From assembly GCA_951394405.1 (NCBI GenBank), contig OX596338.1, forward strand, positions 744,001-808,000: a stretch of DNA of 64,000 nt, given 5' to 3'. The position numbers were made by a program, and so were the translations under genes. Shown piece after piece: positions 48,678-61,581 of this stretch; position 1 is the stretch's first letter; the number at the start of each line of letters is the position of its first letter. The notes under the pieces were generated by a model. That model saw only the letters and a list, made by a program, of their open reading frames with translations, searched no databases and was not told the origin of the DNA. The stretch is from Coprinellus micaceus (lineage: Eukaryota > Basidiomycota > Agaricomycetes > Agaricales > Psathyrellaceae).

Positions 48678-50311
48678 CTACAGCTGAGGAAAGAACTGAC
48701 GGAGATGCGAGACGAGGCTTGCGGGAATAAACGGAACTCCAACTTGAAGTAGCATGCAAAAGGATAGAACCAGAAGGAGCTGGCGGAAAGAAACTCGCTC
48801 GTCGGATGACAGCACGTGTTCCGCACTTTGCGTGAGGTCTTGGCGGTGTACGGCTTGCCATACCTTGACATCGAACGGAGCCACCGCTCCTGCTGTGGTC
48901 AAATAACACACGTCCCCGAAGTGTGACGACTGGATGAGATACTTCGGTCAAACAAGACATATGGAATGCGGCATCACTTACACTGACAGTTTGAACTGGT
49001 CCATCTCCATGAGGGATGGTCTGCTTGAGCTCTCCATGGAGGTCAAAGACGCGAGGAAGTCCCGTACTGCTGCCCACAACATAAAAGCGGCCTTGGAACA
49101 CCTCAGCGACCTGAAGTGCCAGGTTCTTATCGGTAGCGTGTTCGTGAGTTCCAAGGAGGCGCGTCGGGGGAAGGTTGTAAATGTCGACGCCATCGTAGAG
49201 GTTGGACACAACGAAGAGTCCGTTAGCAGACGCAGCAAAACCTCTATGATTGGTCTCAGCCCTTCAACTTATTCGTGACAAGATGGTTTGTGCGTACATT
49301 CTGGTTCGAAGAGTGCGCCTCCATATCTCCGCCTCTGAGTCGATGTCGTAAGCAACACTAAGACTAAACATCAGCGTCGAATACCGGCCACAAATCTCAT
49401 GAACTGACGCTTCACACGACTCAAGGTAGCAGAGAACCAACTGGCGCTCAAGAAAGAGCACGGAAGTGGTGATGAAGTCCTCGTCACCGAAAGAGGCTAC
49501 TTGGCGTAATAATCCTATTGAACTCAGGGTGGTAAGTCAGGAGCATGACGGTGAAAATGTAAAATGCTTGCCATTAGTATCGATCTCCCACACCCGAGCT
49601 AAGCCGCCCCCGGCGCTCGCAACCAAGGCGTGCGTAGCATTGAAGGCAACGGCGTCTACCCCTTGGCGGCGAGGGGAAGCCTGCTCGACCGTGACGCAAA
49701 CGAACTGCATCTAGAAAGGATAAGGGATGGCAGTTCCAGAATACACGCAAAAGAATAGCGTTACCGATTCTGAGTCCTTCTTGAAATGCTGGAGGGTCCC
49801 GTCGGCGCAGCCGATAATCATCCCTTTGGGAGAAAGATCACAGGGCTCGTAAATCCAAGCACCGGAGAGTGCTGGGCCGTGAAATGTAGTGTCGATGGAT
49901 TGAAATTGTAAGCCGCTCATCAGGTTCCAGATGATGACGGTACAGTCGTCGCCTAGATATTTGCCACGCTGAGCATTATGCATATTGAAAGCCACTGCCG
50001 GTGTTACAGCACTCACCACCACTCATGAGCCACGCGTGGTCTGGGCTGATCGTGGAGATATTGATCGGTCCAGTATGCCCCAAGAGCGTTCGGTAAAGAG
50101 TGAACTGCCGTGCGCGATTCAGTAACGCAGAGTCAGAGTTGTGGAAAGGGCATACACTGAGGGGATGAGGGATGGCGCTCATGTGTCGGGGAGATGAGTT
50201 GGTTATCGTGCCCTGAGGAAGAAAGGATGAATAAATGTTGCGAACCTTATTGTTTCCCCCGGGTATTTCTAGACTGAGGTTCACAATGGGTAGAGATCTA
50301 GATCGGGCCAA
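48678..50311 (-). CDS. WD40-repeat protein with C-terminal membrane helix
   Basis: A multi-exon minus-strand gene matching a basidiomycete WD40 family. In order: TLYRTLLGHTGPINISTISP and SGGDDCTVIIWNLMSG (first repeat, joined over an intron near 49,963-50,016), LSPKGMIIGCADGTLQHF, VAFNATHALVASAGGGLARVW, then the family C-terminal part DDFI/TTSVLFLERQLVLCYLES, VVSNLYDGVDIYNLPPTRLL and YVVGSSTGLPRVFDLHG. The last exon (to 48678) contains a probable transmembrane helix, LLLVLSFCMLLQVGVPFIPA. The intron near 49,530-49,590 seems to begin with GCAAGC (GC-AG type), because only that joint keeps the frame after VWEIDTNG. The start is provisional: the first exon is open back to 50311 but family similarity begins near 50,110. 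Likely a protein-interaction scaffold; the partner is unknown. Confidence 0.7.
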
Positions 50312-52140
50312 GGAGGGACCCAGTCAATGGAATAATGGTGCTGAGCCCCCATTTAGCAGGTAAATGAAAGAGGGGGACAGCAAAATGGGAGTTGTCGGCG
50401 CCTATGGGGATGAAATTGAAAGGGACGAAGGAATGGATCGGACCAATGAACATCCACTGCGTTCCGTGGGAAATATCTTTCTTGAGGCGATCCGACGCCT
50501 GATTTCTATATAAGGCTCAGAGCTGAACACATGAGCAGGCGTGCTCACTCAACCTTGTGGAAGAATAAAGTTGAGAGGCTACAACGAACGCTGCGCTGAT
50601 CGAATCCCAGCATCGCGCTTCGGTGCCCCTGAGCCAAGTCGAGAACGTCACGTCGACAAAAATGGAGATGAGGGCGCAGATACCACTATGGGGCTTGACG
50701 TGCAATGGAGTGCGTGAGTTGCAATGATGAAACCTTCGAGAGCCCTTTGGAATGCATTGATGTCGTCGATGTGGACGGGAGTGGAATTAAATTCCGTACT
50801 CTGCCTCGCTCACAATGCACCAAAAACGGAGAAGGAGCTAGTGGCACACGCCCGGCCCTTTGAAGAATATTAATGCGGGTCCGCGAAAGCAGGCTCGCAA
50901 TACGCTCCATTGCCCTCGGCGTGTACACCATAAGTGTGATGTTGAGCGCTGATCGGGAGGTGGGCTAAGCGCATTTCTGTACCCTTCACATGGTGAGCTG
51001 GATAGCATAGTCGCCGTCCTTCCCTTGCCGGTTTCGAGAGGGGGAGTCCCCGGCTGTCACCACCAGACTGAGAATCCTTCTCGCAGTCTCCCGATTGTCA
51101 TTATGATGACCGCGACGTTCCACCCTGAGACGGATCGCCTGGCCGCACCCTGTACGTCCAAGCCTCATCGCGTTTCCACCCTCTCGTCTCCCAGACCGAC
51201 CCCAACCCGCCTTCGAGTACAATATGAACGACGGGCCCGAGGCAGACGCCTTCATCGACACATTCGTGGCACCTCGGCGCCCACCTTCGCCCTTCAAAGG
51301 GCCCCAAGCTTCGCTAGTCGCGCGCGGCGAAATATGCAGACTTGCGTGCAAGCCAGGCCGCCACTCAGCTCCCTCAAGCTTCCTGCTAGGACCCTGGAGA
51401 GGGAATCTCAGCACCAAGATGGTCCGACGGATTCCAAGGTCGCCCAGCGTCCCTCAACGCGTCGCACCCACTCCGCGTATCGATGACTCGAGCCGTCCAA
51501 CACCCCCCTTCATCGGTGGTGTATAGTGAACGCCTGCTACAACTAGTCGGCCACGTCCTAAATCAAATCCCATGATCCATCCACCTCTATCCCCCCACAC
51601 CTCCCAAGTCTCTCTCCAGTGGATGCGCTGGTAGCCTCACGCTTGATGCGATCGCGCAACCCTTTCCGCCCGTTCGAAGACCCTCTGAAATGGATGGTGG
51701 GTCGTCCCGCCTAAGCGCTGCGATTGTATGAAGGAGACCTAAAGGACCCGTCAGTTCCACATCTATGCACCCCCAATCAAGACAGAATGCTCACCCACAG
51801 CTCGCGCGGGTCCACGGTGGCCATGTCGTTACCCAGAGTGGTCCATCGTGCTCGTCGCTTGAAGTGCCTCCACCCTACGACATAACATGCCATCTCTCTG
51901 GCCTCCATGCATGAGCGGGTCCACCGCCCTGTATCAGCGCGGCCTATTGTCCAAGAACGCTCGTGCCTCCTACAGCAATCCCATTGGATCAGCGACTCGC
52001 ACAACATCTTTGTATCGAACGGAAACCCACCTCGCATTTAGACGGGGAGGCCGGAACCTAGGATCGCCCAGGATCGCCCTCCATTCTCCTCCAAGGCATT
52101 CCTCCATTCCTATTCCTCTGGCAGTTGGAATTCCAACCGT

Positions 52141-52168
52141 CGGTGTCCTTTTGTCCGTGAGGACACCG
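52141..52168. other. Short hairpin
   Basis: CGGTGTCC and GGACACCG form an 8-bp perfect stem around a 12-base loop. No association with a gene end was seen. Confidence 0.5.
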
Positions 52169-54909
52169 ACTTGGCTGGCTTTTGGAACCAAATGTCGACC
52201 AAACCCTGCATGCGGCCTCAGATTGCGATTCATGGTATATGGTATCCCAGCGGTGAATCTAAACATACCTTTATTCATGCTACACTGGGACGAGGAGCCG
52301 AACCATCCAACCCACTCTCCATTCCACTACCCCCGGACAAGAAAAGGGACAAACACAGAGACCTTTGACGTGGTCAGGACTCGCCGACCGTTTCCTATCT
52401 GGAAGAGCCCTTCGGCTGGTCAGATCCACGAATATATGACATCCCACTCATTGTCCAGAGACGTACCTGCTCGTCCACGCGTCTCCCACGGGGCCGTGTA
52501 GGTGGTCTTGCTGCCGATTCCCTCCATTCTTCTCCGAGAAAAATGAGCGGATCCCTTTTCTCTCGTTAGATTGGAGAGGCCCATTCTATCACGGACCCAG
52601 TCAGCCTTCGACTTCAGTCCTAAATTTCGCAAGGTCGGTGGAGCCACTTTGTCACGTCGGTTTTCGAAGTCCCGTTGCTTGGGGTTCTCGCCAGTTGTAT
52701 GGTAGGGTGATCCCGCCCCATATTCGAAGAGATCCGACGGGTGCCAAACCCGACGCCTGGGGATATAACTGAGGAACTGTTCGTTGGAGGTAAAGAGACG
52801 GCGTGATGCTCACCTCATCCCGCCCTTGGCGTTCCATGCTTCCAACGGGCCGCCCATCCCTGTCCGCACCCCCACCCCAGTCTCACCTCCGACCTCTTCC
52901 TCGCCACCACTGTCCCCTCCCCGACCTAGGGTGAACACCCACGACGACGACAGCCAACTCGGGCGTCTTCCAAACCTAGGCGGGGCCGCCGGCCAGCCAC
53001 CGCCCCTCACATCCATGTATCGTCTTGTAAGCCCGTAGAGCTGCGCGTATAAGCTTCCAAGTGAGCGCTGCACTGCAGAAGAAATCGACGTTTTGAGAGG
53101 ATTCTAGGTTATATCGGTTCTCCTGTAGATATCTCTGCGAGGAAAATAAACGTCACATACCTGCCGACCCTTAAGCCATTGCGCGGGAAACTGTCGAATG
53201 AGTCTGGTTAGAGAACCCCTAGGGTCTCAGCGACGGGCTGCCACATGAGAGAGAGCAGGAAGAAGCAAGGAAGAGATCAAAATCGTTGGCGCGTGGGTCA
53301 AGCCGGGCACTGTTCTGATTCTGGGCGTCTGGGAATATAATGGGTTCTCTCCTCCCGCCACATACTCGACACATGCAGCAAGATCATTCCTCCCTGGAGA
53401 GAGTACCACATAGGTTACTTTCTTGGGCCTCTTTATTATCCAATTCAGTGACCACTACCCCTGTATTCCAGCAAGATGCCGTTCCACGGCCCCAGCTTTG
53501 GGTGAGGAACGAAATCAACGTTTGCTACCTGCGTCGGGAATAAGAACTCACCCTCGTAGAACAACCCCGGCACCCACCCGGGACCACGATCGATAGATTC
53601 TTCGCTGGTGTGGAATATCAAGAGCGCCGAACGAGCTGGACGATCCTAGTCTGTGAACTGCTGTCTTCCTTCGTTGCTTTGTCGCAATCTTGCTGGGGCA
53701 CGCTACAATCTCTTCGACCTCTGCCACGTTCTAGCCCTCTACCACCACGTCGAGCGTATCCAATCTACCTCATACAAGCGACAAAGGGCGGGAGTGTCGA
53801 GTGCCTCCCTTGGAATGGGGCTCGAGACACTTGCCAAGCTGGATGATCCCTCCGTTCAAGTCGCACTGCATCTCGCTGGGACCCCGCTGAGCTTCGTCTT
53901 GCCGACTTTCGCATCGCTTCGAACTCTGACCCGCAGAAAGCGGCTCCATCCCTGCCACGAAGACGAGGAGCTTCCTCTTTCTTCTGGTTAAGCGGCGCCT
54001 CTACCCACCGGACATCGATTTCGCCTCTACCCACCAGGCACCCGATCGACATCCGGAGGGGCTCGACATTCCACTGAGGAGTGAAGAGGTGGACCCTCCG
54101 TCTAGCCACGTGCTCGTTCCTAGCTCCTAAGCATCCCAAGAAACCGCACCAGAAGTTGCGGCACTCTTCCAAGGCGACTAGCTGACTCGGTGAATCATTC
54201 GCCGTCCCACTCGCTGTCACGCCCTACGCCTCGCCAACCAACTCTGGCGACCAACTAGGATAACGGTACGTCAATTTACCGACGTCCTGTGCCAGGGTCG
54301 TGTTCTACGATTTCCCCGCTTGGCAACCAGAGCATTCGCACACAGAATCCTCTCCACCCCGAACGTGAGCGTTCCCTTCGATACCCTGCGTTCCTGGCCA
54401 CTCACCTGGCCACTTACCCCTCATGTCGAACATCGAATGGGCGTGACCCTGTCGCAAGTACTTGTTTGTTCTTCGAGCCCGTCGCAGACGCGTGGTTGGC
54501 GCGTGACCAAATCAAAAGTGCGCGTGATTGGCGCCGCGTTTGGCGCCCCCGCCTCGATCCACGGCCGCCCGTCCCAGAGCACGGTTCCATATTACCTTTC
54601 GTATGGCGCTCCCTCTTGCGAGGTCTCTGGGACGTGGTTGAGGACATAGCCAAGGCAAGTTGGTTTGGGGCAGATATCGAGCAGGACCCCCAAGTGTGCC
54701 GCCAGCTGGGGCGTCGGTGCCGTTTTCTCGAGGGATGGAACGGTGTCCGCCATGTTTCCAGAGATTCGTTCCTGTTCTGTTCGGTGGTTTGCCACGTCGA
54801 GAAGCTCCAATTCCCCTTGTCCTTTTGCGGTTGTATCCCGCCGTTGTAATTGGCGCAAGGTTCCCTTCCAGTGTTTCCCTTCACCGCTGGCGTTTGTCAA
54901 GCAGACACG

Positions 54910-54931
54910 CATGAGGGAACTTTCCCTCATG
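54910..54931. other. 22-bp palindrome
   Basis: CATGAGGGAA and TTCCCTCATG are perfect inverted copies separated only by CT. It could be a binding site for a dimeric protein or a transposon remnant; nothing in the context decides. Confidence 0.6.
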
Positions 54932-55458
54932 TGAGCCCAGTTGAGGCTTGCGGGTCCGGCACTACGATTTCATACATGCCTATCAGTTTGCGCACTTCCC
55001 ATCGTTCAGCTTCTTGGGCAACGCCCTGGGACTTCGAACGCAGCGGGATTAGTTTGTCTCCCTAATGTTTGGGGGCTCTTTGCCGAGCCAAGTGCCGTCA
55101 CAAGCGCCCGTTCCTAGTTGTTCAAGGGGTCAGACATCTCTATCATTCCTAGACCCGTTAACATCAACACTTGCCACCTAAAATGTCGGTCGTATGTGCG
55201 ACCCCACTCTTTTCTGTCGGAATTGAAGGCCTGGATCACCCTCACCCTCCCTGCCTTCCTTGTTTGGTGTTTAACAAATAACTGTCATCGAGCGCCCAAT
55301 TCCTGACCGTTTGGACCCAAGACACCCTTTCCGAAGCTTGGAAGAGGACGAGGTCGAAGTGGCGGTCTTTGTGCCCGTGCGGAACGATTGGATAACATTC
55401 AGATCGCGCCCGTGAGTTTGTTCGGGTATACGTCAACAGAACGCTTCAAGCGGCACCC

Positions 55459-56311
55459 ATGTCGGTCGAAGATTTTAACGCCATTATTCAAGCTGGGGTG
55501 GCTTCCAAAACAGAGAAGGAGCAGACCAGAAGGCGAGTGTGTTGTTCCACTATCGAGGTCGCCTCTCATACGCTCCGTTCAACAACAGGCTGGTCGAGAA
55601 CGGTGAGTTCTCCGTGCTCTGAAGCAAAGTGCCCACCGAACATTCACTCCAAAGCTCTCGCCCATTTCGACAATGCTAAAGCACGACTCCAGCACATCAA
55701 GGGTTGCAAATGGCCTAGGCGACTCTTCATCCAAGCGTTTCTCGAGTATGTAACGGGGCGCCCAACGGACATGAAGACTGTCAACAACGCCATTCGAAAG
55801 GTTCATTCTCCCCGCACCGGAGACGAATGGTTCTCACATAGCGTCGAGGGATACGACGGACCTCGCGCCCCACAGCGTCCTCCAGGTGCGTACCCTAACC
55901 AGTTAAACACTGGAATTCGAGCTCTTATTGGCACCAGACACCCTCTTCTCCGTCACAATAATACTACCGGACAGGACGATACACGTCCACGAAGACGGCT
56001 TTCCTTTTACTCTTCGATATGCCACCAACGCACAACTATCCCTGAGGTCCCCATACCCCCTATCAAAGTGCCAATACCAGTTCAGAGCCGGACAAACGGT
56101 CTATCCCCAGCGTCACTTTGTAGAGTGCGCCGCCCGGACGTATAAGTTCGACCTACCACACAGCGTGGTTAGCACTACGAATAGTCACGGTCCTTCACCC
56201 AGTAGTACGTCCGCCATTGTTTCACGATTACCATTCTTACCTGCATTTTTGTCCAAACAGCCTACCACCTCGAACAACGCTTTGCACTTTCAGACACCGG
56301 CCACCGCCTGA
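55459..56311 (+). CDS. Orphan two-exon gene between the repeat arms
   Basis: Exons 55459-55885 and 55938-56311 join in phase 1 across a 52-nt GT-AG intron (gtgcgt donor) to 266 residues. The first part has MSVEDFNAIIQAGVASKTEK and a basic helix-like region (FDNAKARLQHIKGCKWPRRL). The second exon looks beta-rich: FSVTIILPDRTIHVHEDGFP, then KCQYQFRAGQTVYPQRHF. The tail is Ser/Thr/Pro-rich. There is no signal peptide, membrane helix or recognised domain. A coding frame that continues across the intron supports it as real. A 28-nt gap to an upstream open segment at 55,290-55,411 is too short to be a normal intron, so the ATG at 55459 was chosen. Confidence 0.5.
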
Positions 56312-57124
56312 ACCAGTTACTTAATTTCGTATTTCCTGAAGTGAAGCGCATACACACAGTCCGGATCGCTTACACCTTCATTATCGCAGGCGACACCAGG
56401 GCAAGGTTAACGAGCGACTGAACTGGCCGAGGCCAGATGCCAAACTGCGACTGCGGCCATCCCGGACACCCCCGGTAGAGGCTCAAACCACACAAGCTAC
56501 CTGGCGTGCGCGGACATTGTGACTGCCATCGAAGCAAATTCTGTAGTGTTATCCAGCCCGTCCCAGTACCCCCCATCCTTTGTACCCCTAGGACTAGCTT
56601 CTTGTGTTCGTGTCAAAAATCCTTAACTTCGCCTCATATCGGCGCTTATCCCTGAGCGATCATGGTCCAGCAAGGACTAGACTGTGGCGGAGGAGCATGT
56701 AGGCCAGCACCACGATATTCAGTGGTCTACAGGCTTACGATTCGTTGCCCCCACAGCATGTTTGCAATGTTGACATGCGTTTTGCAACTGCCTCGGAGTT
56801 CGAACCTTTCACCCTCCGACCCATACGAGTAGACGCCCAGGGCACCTGAACTCAAACTCTGGCGGCATCATGGTCCAAGGTCCTCTCCCCCCTTTCCCTT
56901 TCCAAAGATAATTCAAGCCTATACTCAACGTGGAAACAAGGTCGGTTGAGGAATACAAGGCGTTCTTACAAACTAGTCTGATCGTTTGAGTCTCGATGCA
57001 GGGCGCTTTGTCCGTGAGCTGCTCGATGGATACCACGTCATTCCCTTGTCGCCGTTGCTTTTTAAAGTTTTTATAAGGGCTTATACTCGTAGCAGAAAGG
57101 TTCGTCACCTCCCCTCCAGCCCAC
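56312..57124. other. Region upstream of the transposase gene
   Basis: No coding exon is seen. The left terminus of the CACTA-like element should lie here or nearby, but no terminal inverted repeat can be defined because the right terminus is beyond the window end. Confidence 0.4.
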
Positions 57125-60100
57125 ATGCCTCGATTGTACTACTGCTCATGCTGCAAGGGAGTCGTTGACAAGCTCACTTTCGCCTCTCATGAAGCGCATC
57201 GCGAGCTCCAGCGCATCGAAGCAAACGTTTCAAAGCTAACACTTCTCGATACGGAGGAACTCCCAATCTTCCCGCCCGTGCTCGAAACGGGACCCTCGGC
57301 TCAGGTGAAGCACATCGTCTCGCCGCCCAGCAGCAACACCCCGAACCCAAATCCACCCACACCTACCCCTACCACCGCGCTGCCCCCTCAATCCCATGGT
57401 GTTGATGATGATCCTCAAGAAGCAGCGTCCTGGGATCTGTGCCGGGAGCTGGATACCATTTGGCGTGAATCACTACGCAAATGCGAGTATCTCACCCAGA
57501 TTCTCGACCTGTGGGCTCTCGGCAAACCGCCTCCTGCGACGTCCCCAGAGGCGCCTGTCCAGACCCGCAAGCAACTCGTCAGCCACGTCCAAGATGAACT
57601 CGTGTCGCTGAAGGAGCGGGTTCGGAACGTCCGGCGGTCAGTACCATCCCTCGATGCAGGAAACCAGATCTTCGCATCTGGGATCATCAGTGACCTGGAG
57701 TCTCGCGTAGGGAAGATACAGAGCACCGTTACCGCCGTGCACTCGGGTATATCGCGGCCCCCTAACGTTCCTGCTTATGACACGAGTGAGTGTGTATGTC
57801 GCCTGACCTCGTACTTTGCGATTGACGACGCTGGCGCTTACCACAGGCCGCTATTTCAAGAATCCTCTGCAGTCCTTTTCGCCCGGCGCAATCGTCATTC
57901 TCGTGGCTGTCGTTTTGCTCAATGTCCTCGCACACGTCGCTCGCGGCCCTTGTAGTATGATGTTGCAGCTATCACGCTTAGCTCTCCAGGAGGAGACACG
58001 CACCGACGACGATGCATACCGTGACATCCCGGACGACATCCGAACCGCAAGGAAAGCTTTCAACCTAGACCCAGTCCTTACAGTATTCGCAGTGTGTAGT
58101 TGCGGAAAACTTCACCCTCCCTCGACGACGACTCCCTTCCCCATTTACCCCGCCACCTGCCCTTGCGGAGAGAAGCTAACGGAAGTCTCAGGCCAAGCCA
58201 ATGGGATGTCGATTCGCAAGCCCATCAGAACGTACGCGATGCAAAGCTTTGAAGACTTCTGTGCACGATTATATTCACGACCTGGAATCGAATCGCTCAT
58301 CCGTCGACAAAATCGCCTCTCCTCCGGATCTGCCCAAGCGGGGTCCATTTCCGATATTAGCGAGGCTCGTGCGTACCAATCGTTGCCGGGACCGGACGGA
58401 CGTCCCTTCATCGACTCTACGACCGAAATTCGCACTATATGGTCCATCAGTTACGATTCTTACAACCCTCTGCTCAACAAGGCTGCGGGGAAGGCTGCCT
58501 CTGTTGGGTCATTGGCGATGGCCTGCCTGAGCCTCCCTTCGTGCCTCCGTTATCGCCCCGAGAATCTGTATCTCGTCGGTCTGATCCCTGGGCCAAAACA
58601 GCCTAGCGCCGAGGGCCTAAACCCCTTTCTATCGCCTCTCATGGACACCTTGCACTCGTCTTACCACACGGGAACGTTCTTTGAGCGTACCTATGAGCAT
58701 CCGGATGGCATTTTGGCTCGAGCAGCAGTGGGTCCCTCGGTAAACGACCTTCCGGGTGGTCGTAAATTGGTTGGGGGCGCTGGCCACTCTGCTACAGTCT
58801 TCTGCATGTATTGTCACCTCTCCCTGCCAGACATCAACAACATTGATACCTCAACGCCGGCGTGGCGTCCCAAAACTCAGCCGGAGTTTAGGCGGGCAGC
58901 ACAGGAGTGGAAGGACGCGTCGTCGAAGTCGGAGAGGGAGAGGCTGTACAAGGAAAATGGAGTCCGATGGTCGGAGCTGTTGCGTCTCGACTATTGGGAT
59001 CCTGTGCAGAACGTCGTTATCGACGGCATGCACAACCTATTCCTCGGTCTTGTTCGGCACCATTTTCGCGAGGTCATTGGAACCAGGTGGGACGACAAGA
59101 TCAGTGGCGAAGCACCTCGCGAGAAACGGCCATCCACGAAGGACTTGGACCGCTGTCGCGGATTATTGGATCGCGGCCAAGCCACCCTGGGCAAACTGGA
59201 GGGCTTTTCGATCCCCGTGCTCCGCCAGATATGCCTCGAACGATCTATTAGACCCGAGGAGACCCCTGGTAGACGTCGCTTGAAGCGTCCATTCGCTATC
59301 GCGCTTCTGGTGAGTCCCATTTTATTCATGTCTAAACCCCTTATCCCTTACTTACCTCTCAAAATAGCCTCGCCCATCTGAACCATCCACCGCTCGGTAC
59401 CACGATCTCGAAGAAGGGGAACTCAACTCAATTTGTATTGAAATGGGTGAAGGTCCAACGCAGCCTCAGCGACAGCCGATGCTTGATACTCTGGACCTTC
59501 GCACCATCCAGGACGACATCCGGAAGACTCTACGCCCATGGGGACAGCCCTCTCCTCCGAAGAACTTCGGCTCGCCGTCCCACGGAAAGTTGAAGGCGGA
59601 CCAATGGAGGGCCTGTATTGAGTTTGATCTACCGGTTTCCCTTGTTGCCCTGTGGGCCGGCGGCGACAAGACTATGGAACCCACCCAATCCCTGGCTCTG
59701 CGGTCCACGTTTCTCTTAGCAATGGCCATACGATATGCGACTTCACATCGGACCTCCGCGTTTCATCGAGAGAAGTATATTTTCTACATTTCTCAGTACC
59801 TTTGGTCTATCCTCGAGCTGAACCCCGACGACGAGCTCCACCCCAACCACCACAACGCTCTCCACATTCCAGACTTCCTGGAAAGATTCGGGCCAATTCA
59901 CGGCTGGTGGATGTTCCCATTCGAGAGATTGATTGGTATGCTACAGAAAGAAAAAATGAACTTTAAATTCGGTGAGTTGGACCTGCACCCTCAATCGTCC
60001 ATGGCCTCATGCACGTTCTAGGAGAGCTTGAAGAGACGGTCATCAGAACCTTCTGCTCCACTTCGCACCTGAGGTGCCTTCTCGAGCGTACCTCCCCCAA

Positions 60101-60672
60101 TAATATCTTCCGAAGGGTCATCGACATCGTCCGAAAATGCATTCCAGAATCTCTGAAGGGTTCAATGCTGACCCCCGGTGGTACTGGCGAGCTCCCAGGA
60201 TCCAATCCTACGATGGCGACCCTTGCTCAAGAAATCGTAGCGGTGTTTCCTCTGAATGGCGGACCGAGTGCCCGCGTGAAGGTTCTCCAACGCATTCGTT
60301 GCGATTTTCGATCCTTCGCATGTTGGGACACCTCGCGGGCGCAAAGCATCGTCTTCTTTCCATCGGAAGAAGGGCTCGTACCAGGCGTCATTAGGCAAAT
60401 ATTCGAGCACAATGAAAATGTGTACCTGGTAGTCCACCCACATCGCGTCAAGCTTCGTTCATATTTCGATCGGGTCCCCGATTTTGGGGCGGAGGTTTGG
60501 TCCAGGGACTTTCTACCCTCTCCCCGTGTTGTCCCACTCTCTCCCTCGGTCCATGGCGCGTATTATCGGGAGTGGGGCGCAAACGCGGTGGTTCTAAAAC
60601 CTGTTATCCATGTGAGTCTTTGGGATTTTATGATGTACCGTGGTTAACTGTCCCGTTTGGCAGGACCTATAA
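57125..60672 (+). CDS. Tnp2-type transposase (CACTA-like element)
   Basis: Five exons (57125-57785, 57847-59309, 59368-59971, 60022-60611, 60664-60672) join in phase to 1,108 residues. The start encodes a cysteine pair (CSCCKG). A hydrophobic stretch (AIVILVAVVLLNVLAHVARG) precedes CSCGKLH...CPCGEKL, a zinc-ribbon-like pair. The core matches the fungal Tnp2 family: LPSCLRYRPENLYLVGLIPG, NPFLSPLMDTL, GHSATVFCMYCHLSLPDINN, GVRWSELLRLDYWDPVQNVV followed by DGMHNLFLGLVRHH, and later HNALHIPDFLERFGPIHGWW with PFERLIGML. No internal stop or frameshift was seen, so it may encode an active enzyme. Known role of the family: cut-and-paste mobilisation of CACTA (En/Spm-type) elements. The right repeat arm begins 263 bp after its stop. 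Confidence 0.9.
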
Positions 60673-61581
60673 TGCTTCTGTACCTTGTTTCCACAGTCAT
60701 ATCGCGAACGAAAGCGCATTTTCTGTTCCCATGCCATTACTCTGTATGTAAACGTAGCACAACAGTTTATAACTTCATTCGCCCTGATAATGTGACACCT
60801 TCATGCGCTATGGACTTCGCCCCTGCTCTGTACATGGACACAAGAGATGATGCCTCACCATGGGCCACGGAGGGGAGCGAACCCCGAGACCAGCATACTT
60901 CAGTTTCGTGCAGGAATGAAGCGACAGACGAATTCCTCACCATCGTCTAGAAGTTACTACGACGGCCCCAGTAAGGCGGAGTCGTGATATTGATCCTGCA
61001 CCATGCGTCAGCGTTACTGGATACCTTCGCACGATGGGTTGCCTGCTGACCACCACCTCCGAATTCGCCCTGCTACAGACGCGATGGTTTCGCCCGTTTT
61101 GAGTACGCCTTCTAGATCTATAACTCGATTCGCCCGAGGCCACTGACTTTGTGAAACAGGCCGCTCGCCGGCTATCGCAATCCATTTTGGTGGTTGAAAA
61201 CGTACACCAAGGCTACAGTCCTATATCGGGACTGGAGGGTTGGCCTTCATTCTACAGAAAGGTACCGCTCATTGACCGCTCAGCCTCCGCTCTTCCCCTC
61301 GAGCAAAGGACTATGATTCTAATCGCATTTTCATTCCAGGATTTTGACATACGGTCTCCATCTCTCCTCTAGTAGTACCGTGGCCTATTGTGCTGTTTCC
61401 TCCTGGTACTGGAAGTGAATGCACGGTTGGCATCGGGGTGTATATTCCCTTTCCTTATTCATGCCATGGCCGATCCGCTCATATATCTTGGTAGCTGACC
61501 CGGGGTGGCTCTGCTGAGCTGGGCTCCGCGTTTTAACTTCTACTGTTTTCTTTTCGCCCCTTATTTGCCGGTTCGAACGAC
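60673..61581. other. Spacer between transposase and accessory gene
   Basis: The first 260 bases are unique to this side; from 60,935 the sequence is the outer part of the inverted repeat. An open frame at 61151-61372 (plus) is mirrored in the left arm but shows no recognisable motif and no splice link to the accessory gene. It probably contains the accessory gene promoter. Confidence 0.4.

Larger units (their letters stand above)
50312..55458. other. 5-kb stretch without an assignable gene
   Basis: Several long open frames occur (for example 51,224-51,526, 51,887-52,501, 54,289-54,849), but overlapping frames on the other strand are equally open, they are rich in Pro/Arg/Ser, and none shows family motifs. 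A hairpin lies at 52141-52168 and a near-perfect palindrome at 54910-54931. A TATATAAG lies near 50,508. The stretch might contain decayed repeats or lineage-specific genes that I cannot resolve. Confidence 0.4.

Noticed and set aside
51887..52501. 204-codon plus-strand open frame
   Set aside because: The opposite strand is open over the same bases, composition is Pro/Arg/Ser-rich and featureless, and no splice partners were found.
54289..54849. 186-codon plus-strand open frame
   Set aside because: Overlaps comparably long open frames on the other strand and has no recognisable motif or neighbouring exons.
55290..55439. Upstream exon for the gene at 55,459 joined by a 28-nt intron
   Set aside because: 28 nt is shorter than fungal introns normally are; the ATG at 55459 gives a complete gene without it.
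56170..56185. CACTA-like string as left terminus of the transposon
   Set aside because: It lies inside the exon of the orphan gene and no matching inverted terminus is available in the window.
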